Position numbers and translations under genes: made by a program. Shown piece by piece: positions 36,605 to 49,200 of a stretch of DNA of 64,000 nucleotides. The notes under the pieces are model-generated. The model worked only from the letters and a program-made list of their open reading frames with translations, did not search any database and had not been told where the DNA came from. This DNA comes from Mallotus nudiflorus (Eukaryota; Streptophyta; Magnoliopsida; Malpighiales; Euphorbiaceae), in the NCBI GenBank assembly GCA_947683625.1, contig CANTUR010000280.1:682001-746000 (forward strand), read 5' to 3'. Numbering within the stretch: position 1 is the stretch's first letter; the number at the start of each line of letters is the position of its first letter.

Positions 36605-38469
36605 TATACATATCTACTCTACTATTTGATCACCCGAACCCCCAGGCCCGGAAACTGAAGGGGAAGTAACATCAGCAGCCTCTGGATGCTCGCCAGACCC
36701 AGCTACAACAACGGCCTCTTCAAACTCCCTCACAAGAAAGGAACTGGCTTTTCGACGGGTGTCCTCCTCCGCTGCAAGCTTGGCAAGATCGACTGGAGTT
36801 ATCTGGTCTAACACCTCCAAGTCCAATCCTAAGTCTTGAGAGAGCAGGATCCTTTTGCACTCAGCCCGGTACGCCTTGAGAAAACCCCCCTACCATGCTT
36901 TGATATGCCTTCTTATCATTCACATGAGATTTCTCAAGCTCCGCCAGCCTTCCCTAAAGCTTAGCAATTTGAAGATCCTGCTCCTCGATCCTCCTCGTCA
37001 GTTGGGCCTAGCTATGTTCAAGCTCAGAAACCTTTTTCTGATTCGCCTCCACATCAGATTTGGCCTCCACAAATCTTGTTTGGCAGTGCTCCAGAGCTGC
37101 CTTGGCTCTATCCAGCTTTTTCTTAAAATCTATAGCTATCGTCCCCACCTCAGTTTCCTTTAAACTGTACTGGCTCTTTAAGTAGAAGTACTAATCCTTC
37201 ACCAGCAACAAGGCCTGAGTCATCTGCCAAAAATAACCAGACAACTTAGTCAAGAATCAAGTACAATAGTTATATAAAGTAGTAGAAACTCCCTTACCTC
37301 CAGTGACTGGCCGATCATGGAATCTAGCAATCTGTCTGGTCCCTCCTCCGACCAACGCTGCATGTCACCGGGTAACTGTAGCGACTCGGCATACTGGTCC
37401 CATACTTGACTGTTGGAGATGCTTAGGGGCTTCATCCTCTTCAATATCCAGCCCCGCATATCCGGACAACCAGATGACTGCGGACGCTAGACATAAATCT
37501 CTTCGTCCAGCCCCTTTGCATCTGACCCTGTGTTGATTAACCACCTTTTTCTTCACCCAACCCTCTTCGGTCGCTCACTTTCCATCGGTGCCTTGCCCTT
37601 GGGGTCAGCGAGAATAGCCTCCGAAGTCGAAGGAGCCTCAGTTTCTAGGGAAAGAGAAATTCGAACCTCTTCCACTGCAGTTGGCTCATCTATTAGGGAA
37701 ATCCCGCCCGTAAAATTAAAAAAGTCAGCCATCTACAGATGGAAAAATAAGACTAGTCAGGCAAAATAAAGCTTAAAGAAAAATAATCATACCAGGGGAT
37801 TGGTCGTGACTCGGACAGACTCTCCACAGATACCTTAAGGATGCATCTTCTACGGATCGAGCTTCGGCGAGTCCGTCTAGATGTAGCCGCAAAACTAACT
37901 CCGTATCAGGATCGGAAAGTTTCGCTACACGAGTCACTTTATGACACTCGTCCGACCACATCCTCCGGACATCCAAGAAGTCCGATTGATGCTCCACAAT
38001 GAAAAAATGGTATCTCCACTTCTTGTGGAGATCCAGAAGTTTAACAAAAAAGTGAATGGTTGGGTACGGTCGATAGGGAGAATATTAGCTCTCCCTTCTT
38101 CCTAGTCAGCCTATACAAATACCGGAGGACATCTAGATCGGGAACGCTACCATCTTCATGCATCAGCTGGATGAACCCAGTCAGTATCCTATAACTATTC
38201 GGATGAGGCTGATTGGGCACAATGTTATTCCTATTAAGAAATTCTTTGAGAAAGGGATGTTAGGGAAATTTTAGACCCCCCTCTAACTGATCAAAATATA
38301 CTACTAATCTACTTAGCCCCGATAAAGGGGTATGCACCCTAAACCTCCTATCTACAGTGTGGAGGGCATAATCGATGGGGATGCAGAACCGCTGTCGATA
38401 CAACCCTAGCAATTCGCTATCTACGTTGGACACAAAGAGGTCAGAAGTAATTTCTTCCCGGGGAGCCAT
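36605..38469 (-). pseudogene. Antisense ORF of the gypsy element (Transposase_28-like)
   Basis: The minus strand starts MAPREEITSDLFVSNVDSEL (ATG at 38467-38469; an upstream in-frame ATG is possible). It continues VHTPLSGLSRLVVYFDQLEG and then a HPNSYRILTGF-like stretch near 38190. This is the pattern of the 'putative gypsy type transposon' domain found antisense in plant elements. A middle part reads near 37997-37790, a predicted coiled coil near 37160-36860 (KKLDRAKAALEH and similar) and an acidic C-terminus near 36826-36614. Several stops and shifts. Its location between pol and the 3' LTR in opposite orientation matches Retand-type elements (family knowledge). Function unknown. Confidence 0.7.
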
Positions 38470-38956
38470 AACAAAGAAGGGGACAAAAAACAAATGCAAA
38501 AAGAAGGGGGCAAAAAGAGGAGGAAGAAAAAATGAAAATCACCTGGTCACCTCAAGTAAGAATTATGGCAGGAAGAAATAGAAACAGTGGAAGCAGTAGA
38601 AACGCAGTAAAAATAAAATAAAAAAGTGAAGAAAGCAAAATGTGCCAGTTAGCAAGCGCAGTAGTGTTTATAGAGACACGGAAGGATCTGGAAGAACGCC
38701 ATTAACTGCCCTCATTATTACTGCGCTCCTCCCTAGGCCACTAAGGGCCTGTTAGGAATAAAATAACCCATTAGGCGAGGAATCGCAATAACGGCGGTAC
38801 GAATATTTCGTTTACTGACACACGAAATGATGCATCAACCACGTGATCTCAAGAGTTGAAGTAAAACCACCACGTGTTGGCCCACCCACATTTTCGAGTG
38901 GGTCACTCCATCAAGCAACTTGGGAGACGTTTCAAGCATCACTCCCAGCCCATTCA
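38470..38956. other. Spacer between antisense ORF and tandem array
   Basis: Non-coding. It probably holds the antisense ORF promoter: a ttatagag-like motif lies near 38668. No other signal. Confidence 0.4.
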
Positions 38957-39525
38957 GAGCATGTAAGCCTCGCGCCCTAAGCCGAGCATTTAAGTCTCGA
39001 GCACATAAGTCCAGTGACTGAAGTTGGCACCCTCAAGTCACTTTCGTAGTACTGAGGTTGTGAGTATATAAGCCTCGCGCCCCTGAGCCGAGCATCTAAG
39101 TCTTGAGCACATAAGTCCAGTGATTGAAGCTGGCACCCTGAGGTCGCTTCCGTAGTACTGAGGTTCTGAGCATGTAAGTCTCGCACCCCTGAGCCGAGCA
39201 TCTAAGTCTCAAGCACATAAGTCCAGTGACTGAAGCTGGCACCCTCAGGTCGCTTCTGTAGTACTGAGGTTCCGAGCATGTAAGCCTCGCACCCCTGAGC
39301 CAAGCATCTAAGTCTCGAGCACATAAGTCCAATGACTGAAGCTGGCACCCTCAGGTCGCTTCTGTAGTACTGAGGTTCTGAGCATGTAAGCCTCGCACCC
39401 CTGAGCCAAGCATCTAAGTCTCGAGCACATAAGTCTAGTGACTGAAGCTAGCACCCTCAGGTCGCTTCCGTAGTATTAAGGTTTCGAGCATGTAAGCCTC
39501 ACGCCCCTGAGCCGAGCATCTAAAA
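38957..39525. repeat. 106-bp tandem array, about five copies
   Basis: The landmark gtagtactgagg recurs at a fixed 106-bp step (actg at 39051, 39157, 39263, 39369; altered at 39475). The first unit is 105 bp because of a one-base deletion. Units carry gagcatgtaagcctcgc and gagcacataagtccagtgac. Copies are very similar, so the array arose by recent amplification within the element. Confidence 0.95.
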
Positions 39526-39770
39526 ATCCAATGACGATTGGTTTCGTCTTGTTCCAAAATAGATGGGTTAATATATTGCGGTGCTTATACGCACTCATCA
39601 TGTACCCTAGCTCCATAGGTTATGATTCAATGACGACCAACCAAAATACTCGGCACCAAGCTCTACTTATTGTGATTGAGGCTGGCCACCTCAACTCACC
39701 TGCATCTTATAACCCTTATAAAGGCATCTGCATCCTACTCGGACGCAACGGACATAAATATCTGAATATT

Positions 39771-39785
39771 CTGGGCGGGGACTCT
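39771..39785 (+). promoter_or_regulatory. Polypurine tract of gypsy element 2
   Basis: Purine-rich gggcggggac and a few bases immediately before the 3' LTR at 39786, the usual plus-strand primer position. Confidence 0.6.
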
Positions 39786-40175
39786 TGATACTATCTAGAA
39801 TGTTCCCATCTAATTAAGGGTCCTCTACCCCCTAAATAGGAATACTTGGATAAGGGAGAAGACAAATCCGTCCAAGGAACTACCTCAAAGAGGAATCCTA
39901 ATCGAAGAGGTAACACTCTCCTACAAAGATTATGATTCACTGATCCACAAGGAATCCAACTCCTCCCAGGTTTGAGTATTGCTATATATAGAACCCTCTA
40001 CCCCTCATAAGGGGACATCTCATTCTCACACATTCAAGCTATCTCATCTTCTCCCTGCTTTTATTCTCTAACTTGGGCATCAGAGTGTTTGTGGGGATTC
40101 CTCCCACCTCTCACCTTGCCCCTTGTTCATGCTTTGTAGGATGCCTAGCTCAGGAGTTCCGAAGATCAATTATCA
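39786..40175 (+). repeat. 3' LTR of gypsy element 2
   Basis: Begins TGATACTATC and ends AATTATCA. Same 390-bp length as the 5' copy, followed by the ATTTT target duplication. Confidence 0.93.
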
Positions 40176-41626
40176 ATTTTATTTTAAAATTTTGTAAAAA
40201 TATCCTCATTTGGAAAATTTTGAGGTAATTTGACATTGATATCTCTTACCAATAGTAGGTTGCATTATTTTTCCATTTAAATTAAATTATATATTTACTT
40301 CTACAGAAATTAAATATTTTCATTTTGTTTTTTGCATAATGGGAGAATAAAGGATTGATGGAATCCCTGCCAAGTATTTTCGAGATGAAAGTTTCAGAGT
40401 CATGCGAAGATCTATAGCATTACTTTGATTCTGTTATTTTTTTTATGTTTCTTTTTTTTTTCCAAGAATAAATATTTTGTAGAGTAAGATTTTGTGTTAT
40501 GACCGGATTTATGTTTTATATTGCAATTTGTCGTATATTATGAAAAGTTACACTAAAAATTAAAATGTTTATTAAAAATTTCCATTTCCAAATACTAGGA
40601 AAACTTGTACTTGGAAGCTTATCAAGCAAAACTATAATGTGCCATTTCATTCACTTAAAATCGTATCAAATTAAATACCTATATCTTGCTAGCATTTCGT
40701 TGTCTGCTTTTCTACCAGTCCTTGGTTTCTCTAGCAAATGTAACGAAATATAATGAGAATGAAAATAATTTAATATCTAAATTTAAATAATATTTTATAT
40801 AATTTCCTTTTCATGTGTGAAATATATTGAAGTTAGTATGCGTACGGCATGGCTTGTGCTAATCTGATTCAAGAAAGTGAAAACCAGGCAAATTACTATA
40901 TAATCGATCATAAATATAGATAATGTGTATGATTGACATTGTGAAACTATTACATCTTAACAAAGAAAAATACGTACACAACAATAAGCTTTTTCCATCA
41001 ATTTATGGCTGTGGCGAGTAAGCCATGAGAAATTCTATAATAATTCTGTTCTTTGATAATCTGAAAAGTTAAGTCAATAATATCAAGATATCTAAGATTC
41101 ACACATGTGCTAGTTTTAGTTTTTTATCACTTTAATTAAATATTAAATTTTCATTGATTTGATCTCCTAATTTATTAAAGGTTAGGTTAGGGTTTATAGA
41201 GCATGGTGACTTAAATATTGGAATTTATTAAAAAGTGTAATTTAAAAAATAAAAATATCCATTGAAATTTTACTTTCCGAAAGATTTATAAATGAACGCA
41301 CTGTTTGTAAAAAGTTTATAACCATATCATGAATAAATTACCATAAGAGTTGCCAAGGCCCTTGTGGTGATTTATGTTATAATAAATTACAGATATATTA
41401 CCACAAGCTTACGAATATAACACAGTGACTTATTAATACAAAATATATTTTTCTTATTAACAAAAAAAAAAAAAAAAAAAGGCCGACCGGAAGCTGTTTC
41501 TATCAATTTATGGCTCCGGAGAGTGGAGACTACGCCAGGGGGGCTTCAGTATCTATTCCCTAATTTCCACGGACAGTGACTTGCTAGGAAGTTGCAGCAG
41601 AAGTTCATTGATTGCAAATTAATAAG
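40176..41626 (+). repeat. Tandem duplication copy 1, second part (RLP downstream flank)
   Basis: Continues 27383 and matches 41945-43130. It includes an RLP 3' exon remnant near 40355-40440 (gatggaatccctgcc, cagagtcatg, gaagatctatagcat, compare 58265-58330) and the downstream block near 40810-41010. No RLP coding remains. A poly-A run lies at 41461-41480. Confidence 0.85.
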
Positions 41627-43130
41627 TCGTGAAATATTAATATGTTCCCCTAGCTCAGTCTTCACGGCCATGTCTTATCTGTGGAAGTTTGGAAATAGTT
41701 ACTGAAATCCTCTGCCTTAGTCTTTACGGCCATACTTTAATTGATCCTTAGAAACAACCAACGGGCATGTTATGTATTTTTATTTTGTCAAAGATTGCAA
41801 TTAAACTCAGATTATTCTGATTAAGGTTAATTATTAATACAAAACTTAGATAGATTTTGATTATAGCTAGACAGAGGAGAGGGTTCATTCTATGTATCAT
41901 TAAGGCTAGTTGGTATAGAAAAATTACATTTTTATATGATTTTTCATAAATTTTATTTTAGAATTTTGTAAAAATATCCTAATTTGGAAAATTTTGAGGT
42001 AATTTGACATCTATATGTCTTACCAATAGTATATTCCATTATTTTTCCCTTCAAATTAAATTATATATTTACTTCTACAGAAATTAAATATTTCCATTTT
42101 GTTTTTTGCATAATGGGAGAATAAAGGATTGATGGAATCCCTGCCAAGTATTTTCAAGATGAAAGTTTCAGAGTCATGTGAAGATCTATAGCATTACTTT
42201 GATTCTGTTTTTTTTTTTTTAATTATGTTTCTTTTTTTTTTTTCCCAAGAATAAAGTATTTTGTCAAAGTTATTTTTTAGAGTAAGATTTTGTGTTGCTT
42301 TATGTTTTATATTGCAATTTGTCGTATATTATGAAAAGTTATACTAAAAATTAAAATGTTTATTAAAAATTTCCATTTCCACATACTAGGAAAACTTGTA
42401 CTGAACAAAATCATTAAAAAGTTAACATGGAAGCTTATCAACCAAAACTATAATTAAAAACATATCAAATTAATTCACTTAAAATCGTATCAAATTAATT
42501 ACCTAGCAATGCTGTTCAACCAGGCAACCAGCCATAAAATCAAATACCAAGATGTATCAAAGTATTATTATTAATGGACTACTTATATATATCTTGGTAA
42601 CATTTCGTTGTCTGCTTTATCTACCAGTCTTTACTTGGTTTCTCTAGCAAATATAACGAAATATAATGAGAATGAAAATAATTTAATATCTAAATTTAAA
42701 TAATATTTTATATAATTTTCATGTGTGAAATATATTGAAGTTAGTATGCGTACTGCATGGCTTGCGCTAATTGGACTCAAGGAAGTGAAAACCAGGCAAA
42801 TTACTATATAATCAATCATAAATGTATATAATGTGTATGATTGACATTGTGAAACTATTACAATCTTAACAAAGAAAAATACTCACGCAACAATAAGCTT
42901 TTTATTTTACTGTTTTGCAAATCAAATGACCCAATATATGGCTGTGCTGAGTAAGCCATTAGAAATTTTATAATAATTTTGGTCTTTGATAATCTGAAAA
43001 GTTAAGCCAATAATATAAAGTCATATAAAATTAAATATTAAATTTTCTTTGGTTTGATCTCCTAATTTATTCCACGGATAGATCACAAACAGTGACTTTG
43101 CTAGGAAGTGTTAGAAGAAGTTCGTTGATG
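41627..43130 (+). repeat. Tandem duplication copy 2 (without the gypsy insertion)
   Basis: Same order as 27129-27383 plus 40176-41626, with an uninterrupted cataaattttattttag at about 41946. This is the empty site of gypsy element 2. Small indels separate the copies. Confidence 0.85.
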
Positions 43131-44480
43131 ACAAATTTTTCCACACCTTAGTACGTTTCCTTAATGAATTGCCCCAAAATGAAAGCAACAGTCTTGTACT
43201 TCTTAGTTACTGATGACTTAAATCCTGGCAGTCTCTTTTTAGGTTTGCTGGTATTAAAAAAAATTACAAAATTTACTACTTTTTTTTTTTTTTTTTTAAA
43301 ATCCAGAATTTTAAAATTTGGCAAATAATTAGGTCAGTTATTTGCAATTGTAGAACATTTTGCTTTTTATCAAAACTAATAGCCATCTTAAGAAAAGCCA
43401 CCTCTTTTACCATGTGTGTATAGTTTTGTTAATTCTATCTAAATTGTATATTGTACTAAAATTACAAAATTTTGAGTAAATTATAAGATTTTTGTCAAGT
43501 TTAAAAGATTGAATTAAATTTGCATTAAGTCATTACGCTTATAATTTTTTGTATCAATATGCATGAGTTTATTGTGATATTAAATCTTGACATGAAAAAT
43601 TTCCAACATAGTATTTATACATTTTCTAAACTTATTAATAATAAAAATTTCATCATTAACATACTATTATCCAAAAATCTTCAATTAATGAAGTGAGAAA
43701 GGAACGAAAAAGGAAGGATTAAGTACTCGGACGCGTTTCGAACCGTTTGCGTTGGGACCATATGTTTTGTCTGTGGAATTAGAAAATAGTTATTAGCATC
43801 CTTCCGCTTGGTCGTGCATTCATCATTAGAAACAGCCAACTGTTTGTGTATATTTACTTTTGCCAAAGATTGCAACAGTTACAGAAACAGAAAAATGAAA
43901 TTATATTATTCTGATTAATGTTAATTATTAATACATAGCTTAGATAGACTCTGATCACAGCTAGATAATGGGTTCATTGACTTACAATTAAAAATATTTT
44001 AACCTTTGGCAAAAAAAATCTCAATTACAATTTTAACGTAATTTGTACTTTAGTTAAGATTAATTAAAAATGTCAGCATGGTCATATTTTAACCTTAAAT
44101 GCCACTTGTATATCCTTTTGTTAATTTTGATTAAAATTATAGATAATTTATCAAACTAGAATATTTTTATCAATTTGTAATTTGATAAAAATTAATAAAA
44201 GAAAAATAATAAAAGAAAAATACAAATGCAGTAATTATAAAAAAAATCAGCTAAGATGGCACGTGTATGCATTTTTGTTAATTTTTTAATCAAATTGCTC
44301 ATTATATGAAAATTGCAAATATTTGAATAAACTATGAAATTTTTGTCAAAATGTAAAGATCGAAAAAAATTTATAATAAGTCATAAACGTTTTTTTTTTT
44401 TTTTATATCATTTGGCCTGCCTTTATCTCATCATACTCGTAAGTAAATATTTAATAGTAGCATTATTATATCGTACATCT
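43131..44480 (+). repeat. RLP upstream repeats, copies b and c
   Basis: Copy b at about 43470-43790 is nearly full length (gagtaaattataag through gttgggaccatatg). Copy c starts near 44325 and is interrupted at 44480 by copia element 2. The bases between, 43880-44320, are related AT-rich flank. No coding signal. Confidence 0.65.
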
Positions 44481-44932
44481 TGTTGTGAGTCCTTTTTAGT
44501 GGAACTCACAAGCTTTATATATATATAAAAAAGGGAGAAGTCAAAAAGGCCAAATGAAAAAAAAAAAAAAAAATTACAGCCATCTGCAAGGGGTAAAGGA
44601 AATATATAAGCAACGGAGAGCAAAGATTGGTAGAGCAAAGAGTGAGTAAAATTTAAGTGTTTTGTGTGCTTATGAAAAGTAAAAATATTTTAAAAGGGTT
44701 GAGAAAATTTTTCTCAAATGGTGAGTAACAAAATAATGAGGAAATTATTTTTAAAGTGTTTAGGAAACACTTTGAGTGCTACTATTTTGGTGAGATTTTT
44801 TTGGTACCTCTAGTATTGATCTAGAGAAGATTCTCTCTTATACCTACTATTTTTATAGTGGAAGAATTATTATATTTTTATCTCGTGAACGAAACCCAAA
44901 AATTAAGGGTGAACCACATTAAAATATTGGTG

Positions 44933-45000
<68 letters not shown>

Positions 45001-45150
45001 TATACAGCTGGTTTAACCGCCTATTTTACTCACTCATTGGCTGGTCTAACTGCCTCCATTTAATTTATTTGTTTAATTATTTCTGTAATTATTTTAATTT
45101 GCCTCTGTGAAAATTATTTTGCTGCACCAACTCTGTTAATTTTCCCAACA
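44481..45150 (+). repeat. 5' LTR of copia element 2
   Basis: Begins TGTTGTGAGTCC and ends TTTCCCAACA. An (ATT)n run at about 44934-45000 inside it is expanded compared with the 3' LTR. Confidence 0.93.
44934..45000. repeat. (ATT)n microsatellite inside the LTR
   Basis: About 22 uninterrupted ATT units. The 3' LTR has only a few at the equivalent position near 53185. Confidence 0.97.
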
Positions 45151-45152
45151 AG

Positions 45153-45164
45153 TGGTATTAGAGC
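45153..45164 (+). promoter_or_regulatory. Primer-binding site of copia element 2
   Basis: TGGTATTAGAGC, two bases after the LTR; the initiator-Met tRNA site with one C-to-T change. Confidence 0.85.
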
Positions 45165-45198
45165 TGTTGGTTCGTGTTCTGGAGACATTATTAAATAT

Positions 45199-46078
45199 TG
45201 CAATGATAAAGGCTAAGACTAGCAAGATGGTCAATTTAATAATACAAATGACCATATATGGAGAAACAAGATGAAGGATCTCCTATTTGTGATGAAGTTG
45301 CATCTACCGGTTTTTGTTACGACAAAACCCGAAGGGAAGGCGGATGAGGAATGGGCATTTGAGCATGAGCAAGTGTGTGGTTTCATTCGACAGTATGTTG
45401 AAGACAATGTGTATAACCATATTATTTGCAATGAAACTCATGCACGGACATTGTGGAACAAACTTGAGGAGCTGTACATTTCAAAAGACCGACAACAATA
45501 AATTATTTTATTTAACAAAATTAATGCAGATAAAATATTGGGAAGGCTCTTTTGTCACCGATCACTTGAATGAAATGCAAGGGATCGTGGATCAGTTGTC
45601 GGGAGTGGGTATAAATTTTGACAATGAAATTCTTGCTCTTATGGTACTAGCTTTTCTGCCAAAGTTATGGGAGACTTTGAAGATTTCACTTACAAACTCT
45701 ACACCAAACGGTGTAGTAAATATGAAGTTTGTCAAAAGCGGTATTCTGAATGAAGAGATGAGACGCAGATCAAAGGGTGTCTCTTCAACACATTCAGTTA
45801 TCTTTGTTGTAAATTCTAAGGGATTAAGTGAGACTCGAAGCTCAAAGCAAAGAGATAAGAGCATAGGAGAGTCAAACAAGTATGCAAATATTGAATGCCA
45901 TTACTACAAAAAGAAAGGTCAAATCAAGAAGTTATATCAAAAGTTCAATGATAAGAACAAAAGCAAAGATGTGAGAAAAGATAACAGTATTAATGATGAT
46001 AAAGCAAATCTTCTCGGAGAATTCAATGTCCTTTTTTATGATGATACTGTTAATCTTACTACCCATGAGACCAGTTGA
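45199..46078 (+). pseudogene. gag of copia element 2
   Basis: Frame one runs MKDLLFVMKLHLPVFVTTKP to 45501, preceded by a tract reading into it from about 45199. A one-base shift then leads to the second frame, which continues to 46078 with the copia UBN2-type gag (IKYWEGSFVTDHLNEMQGIV; LALMVLAFLPKLWETLKISL). The zinc knuckle near 45892-45935 is degenerate (CHYYKKKGQIKKL): the second and last metal ligands are lost. Ends TGA 46076-46078, where the protease begins. Confidence 0.85.
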
Positions 46079-46227
46079 GTGATTGATAGTGGTGCTTCCA
46101 TTCATGCTACATCTCAAAGAGAATTATTTTCGTTTTACGCTCCAAGAGATTCAATTTGTGAAGATGGAAAATGGCAGTCAAATAAGAGTTGTTGGTGAAG
46201 GAGATGTGTGTTTGGAAATGGCAAATG
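46079..46227 (+). pseudogene. Protease start of copia element 2
   Basis: VIDSGASIHATSQRELF directly after the gag stop is the copia aspartic protease box (DSGA). The frame continues toward the VLKNVKHV-type region but is split by element C at 46228. The rest resumes at 50065. Confidence 0.85.
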
Positions 46228-49200
46228 TGTCACGACCCAAACAAGGAGTCATGATCGGTGCTAGGGAATGGGAATTCTTTCGAATCCGGAACCCATAGCA
46301 AGCCTTAGAAAATGAAATCATGCAATAAATAATTAAAAAGTACGACAAAATTTAAAAAAAATTTTTGAATCAATATATAAAATCAATACTCCAAATCCTT
46401 TCATAAATGAATACATATTCGTACAATTTCAAATATAATTTCTCAGAGTATTCAATATCAAAATAAAATACTACTCTTCCGATACAACAACACTACTAAT
46501 GTAGTTTCTAGAACACAAATCACAGTTCAAATTATACATTTGCATACAATAGCCAGGACTAAAGAACACCGATGAGGAACTCTACAACTAAGGTCTGACG
46601 ATATGGGATCTCTTGAAAAAAAAAATTGAGTGGGGTCAGACCCCACTGAGTGAATTATTATACTATATATACATGCAAACTAAACCATAACAATTAGTCA
46701 TTCCTATATATATATGTATATACACACATTTCACACGAATGCCAAACTCTGCCTTTATAAATATACTAAATGTAGAAAATGTTTAGTTTAATTTATGAAG
46801 GATTCATAGAACCCTAATAATAGCCACCTCAAACAACCCCATTATCACTCTAGCCATACAAGCTCACTTGATTCCAAATAGAACACTTATTCCAATCTGA
46901 ACAGTAGACTGGCCCCGAGACACTAAGTCGACCGAGCTCCAGCAGTCTGGCTGTCAGTGTGATTGGCCCCGAGACACTTAGTCAACTGAGCTCCAGCAAT
47001 CATACTATCTGTCACCTCACATCTTAATTAACCCAATAGATCATTCATTTCACTATGGACAGTAGACTGGCCCCGAGACACTAAGTCAACCGAGCTTTAG
47101 CAGTCTGACTATCAGTATGATTGGCCCCGCAATCACACTACCTATCATACCATTAATCTTAGTCAAAATCAATTAAATCAATTATAATCACCATAATTAA
47201 TTCTCACTCAACCCTTATCTATCGCACCGGTACGTACACGGCCCTAGTGCTACCTACTAGGAAGCACGTTCTATTGATATCCTTCACTAAAAATAAATCT
47301 TTATTCTGAAATTAATTAATGTGGAGCAATATTCATAATAATAAAATCAACCATATATATATATACCAAAAATATACCTAAATATACTCAGTATATTTTG
47401 AGTATATATATACGTCAAACAAAATATGAAATATACTAAAGGTAAACCATTAAAAGAGTTAAAAACAATTAAGTACGTATTAGTAACATAACATGCATTT
47501 TCTCAAAAATATACCTAAATATACAAAAGATACATCCTGAGTACACAAATCATTTAATAAAATATTTATTTATAAATATTCATTTAAATATGTGCTTAGG
47601 TTTAACATATATTCACATTCTATCAAAATAACCTAATTTTCTAGCACACATATATCACAATTAAACCCTAAGTATACCTCTAATGTTTTAGGTTTCAATT
47701 AATAATAAAACATACATTTATTTGGGAAAATATATCAAAAATATACCAAAAATAAACTTAAAAATAATTTAAGTATAGGTTTATAATATAGCATGCAATT
47801 ATTCAAGAATAAACCTAAAATACACTAATCATTAAATAAAATAATTATGATTCGATGTACATTTAAATCATGTATAGATATTAAATTATATCAAACATAA
47901 ACCTAAATATCTAACATACATATATCAAAAATAAACTCTAAATATACCAGTGATATATTAAATGTATATAGAAAATATACAAACATTTATATATCAAGAT
48001 ACACTAAAAATAAACCGAAAATATACCAAATCATATTATAATTAAATTACTGTTTAAAACATATAATGAAAATGAAAAATCCTAAGTCATGCATCCTATA
48101 TGCAATGCGTATATATACAGTATAATAACTTATATATTAGCGCTCCACGAGACAAACTCGGCGGGCCTGCTCCACTAGGTCTCAGTCTCGGCGCAACTAA
48201 ACAAACAAATGATAATATAAATCAGAATAAGTCTATCGACATTCTAGAGACTCACTCTAAGAATATTAGACACAGAATTGGAATAAGAATTCGATCAGAC
48301 ATCACGTTTTATGAGAATTCTATCGAAAATCCGGTAGAACCTCCCTTGTAAAACGGATATCTCTCTACTCAAAGAGTAGAGCCGATCCTGCAAAGAAACA
48401 CACTTCAAAAATAGACACAGAATTCACAACCACAATCCCTTAGTCGGACTCTAAATTACAATTTACCGATCGAGGTCCACAATTCACAGAACACTACAGA
48501 AATACCGAAAATGCCCTTATATAATAAAAATACATTTATTCAATCCAAATTACTTAATTACTCTTGAAACACATTAAAAACCGATAAAAACTCATTTATT
48601 TAGAAAATTCGTATATTATATATATAATTTGAAAATGATTTATGAAAAATAGTTTTAATTAGTTAAAAATACTAAATAATTTATAGAAATCATTTTTATA
48701 CCTTAAATAACTATTAAAACCAATTTAATTACATTTTTAATCAATTTAGTGTCAAATTACCAAAATACCCCTATATATATAAATTCACTAAAATTAATCA
48801 AAAATTCACCAAAAATAGTATAATTACTCAAAAATTAATTTTCTCAACATATAATTCAATAATATCAATAATTATACTCAATTGAACAATTAATTTCAAT
48901 TAAACACATAATTAACCCTATTTTCCAAAATTACATAAACTTAAATAAATTCAAAATAAATATATAAAATTCACAAAAATTAAAAATAAATTTCTAAAAT
49001 GAATTTCAACACCTATAATTACCATAAAACATAATTTCATAATTTAATTAATTTATTTTCGAAAATTAGAAAATATTAATAAAATAATAAAAAATACCCA
49101 AAAATCAAAATAAATTCCAAATATTATAAAAAAATTACCACATGTATATTAAGCTACAAGGAATAAATTTTGTGAAGGGAGTTTTCATGAATCAACCAAA

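Larger units (their letters stand above)
27384..40175 (+). mobile_element. Ty3/gypsy element 2 (Tat-lineage-like), both LTRs
   Basis: A 12.8-kb span, about 9.5 kb without nested element B. The LTRs are 390 bp each, with target duplication ATTTT (27379-27383, 40176-40180). Order: LTR, primer site, gag, protease, RT, RNase H, second RNase H-like domain, integrase, antisense ORF, 106-bp array, polypurine tract, LTR. The extra RNase H and the antisense ORF are features known in Tat/Retand-type elements. By hand I count about 37 differences over the 390 aligned LTR bases, nearly all transitions. Many in-frame stops: not autonomous. Confidence 0.93.

Noticed and set aside
38957..39525. CRISPR-like array
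   Set aside because: Units are contiguous 106-bp tandem repeats without unique spacers, inside a plant gypsy element.
44934..45000. (ATT)n run as a CRISPR or regulatory array
   Set aside because: Simple microsatellite within an LTR.
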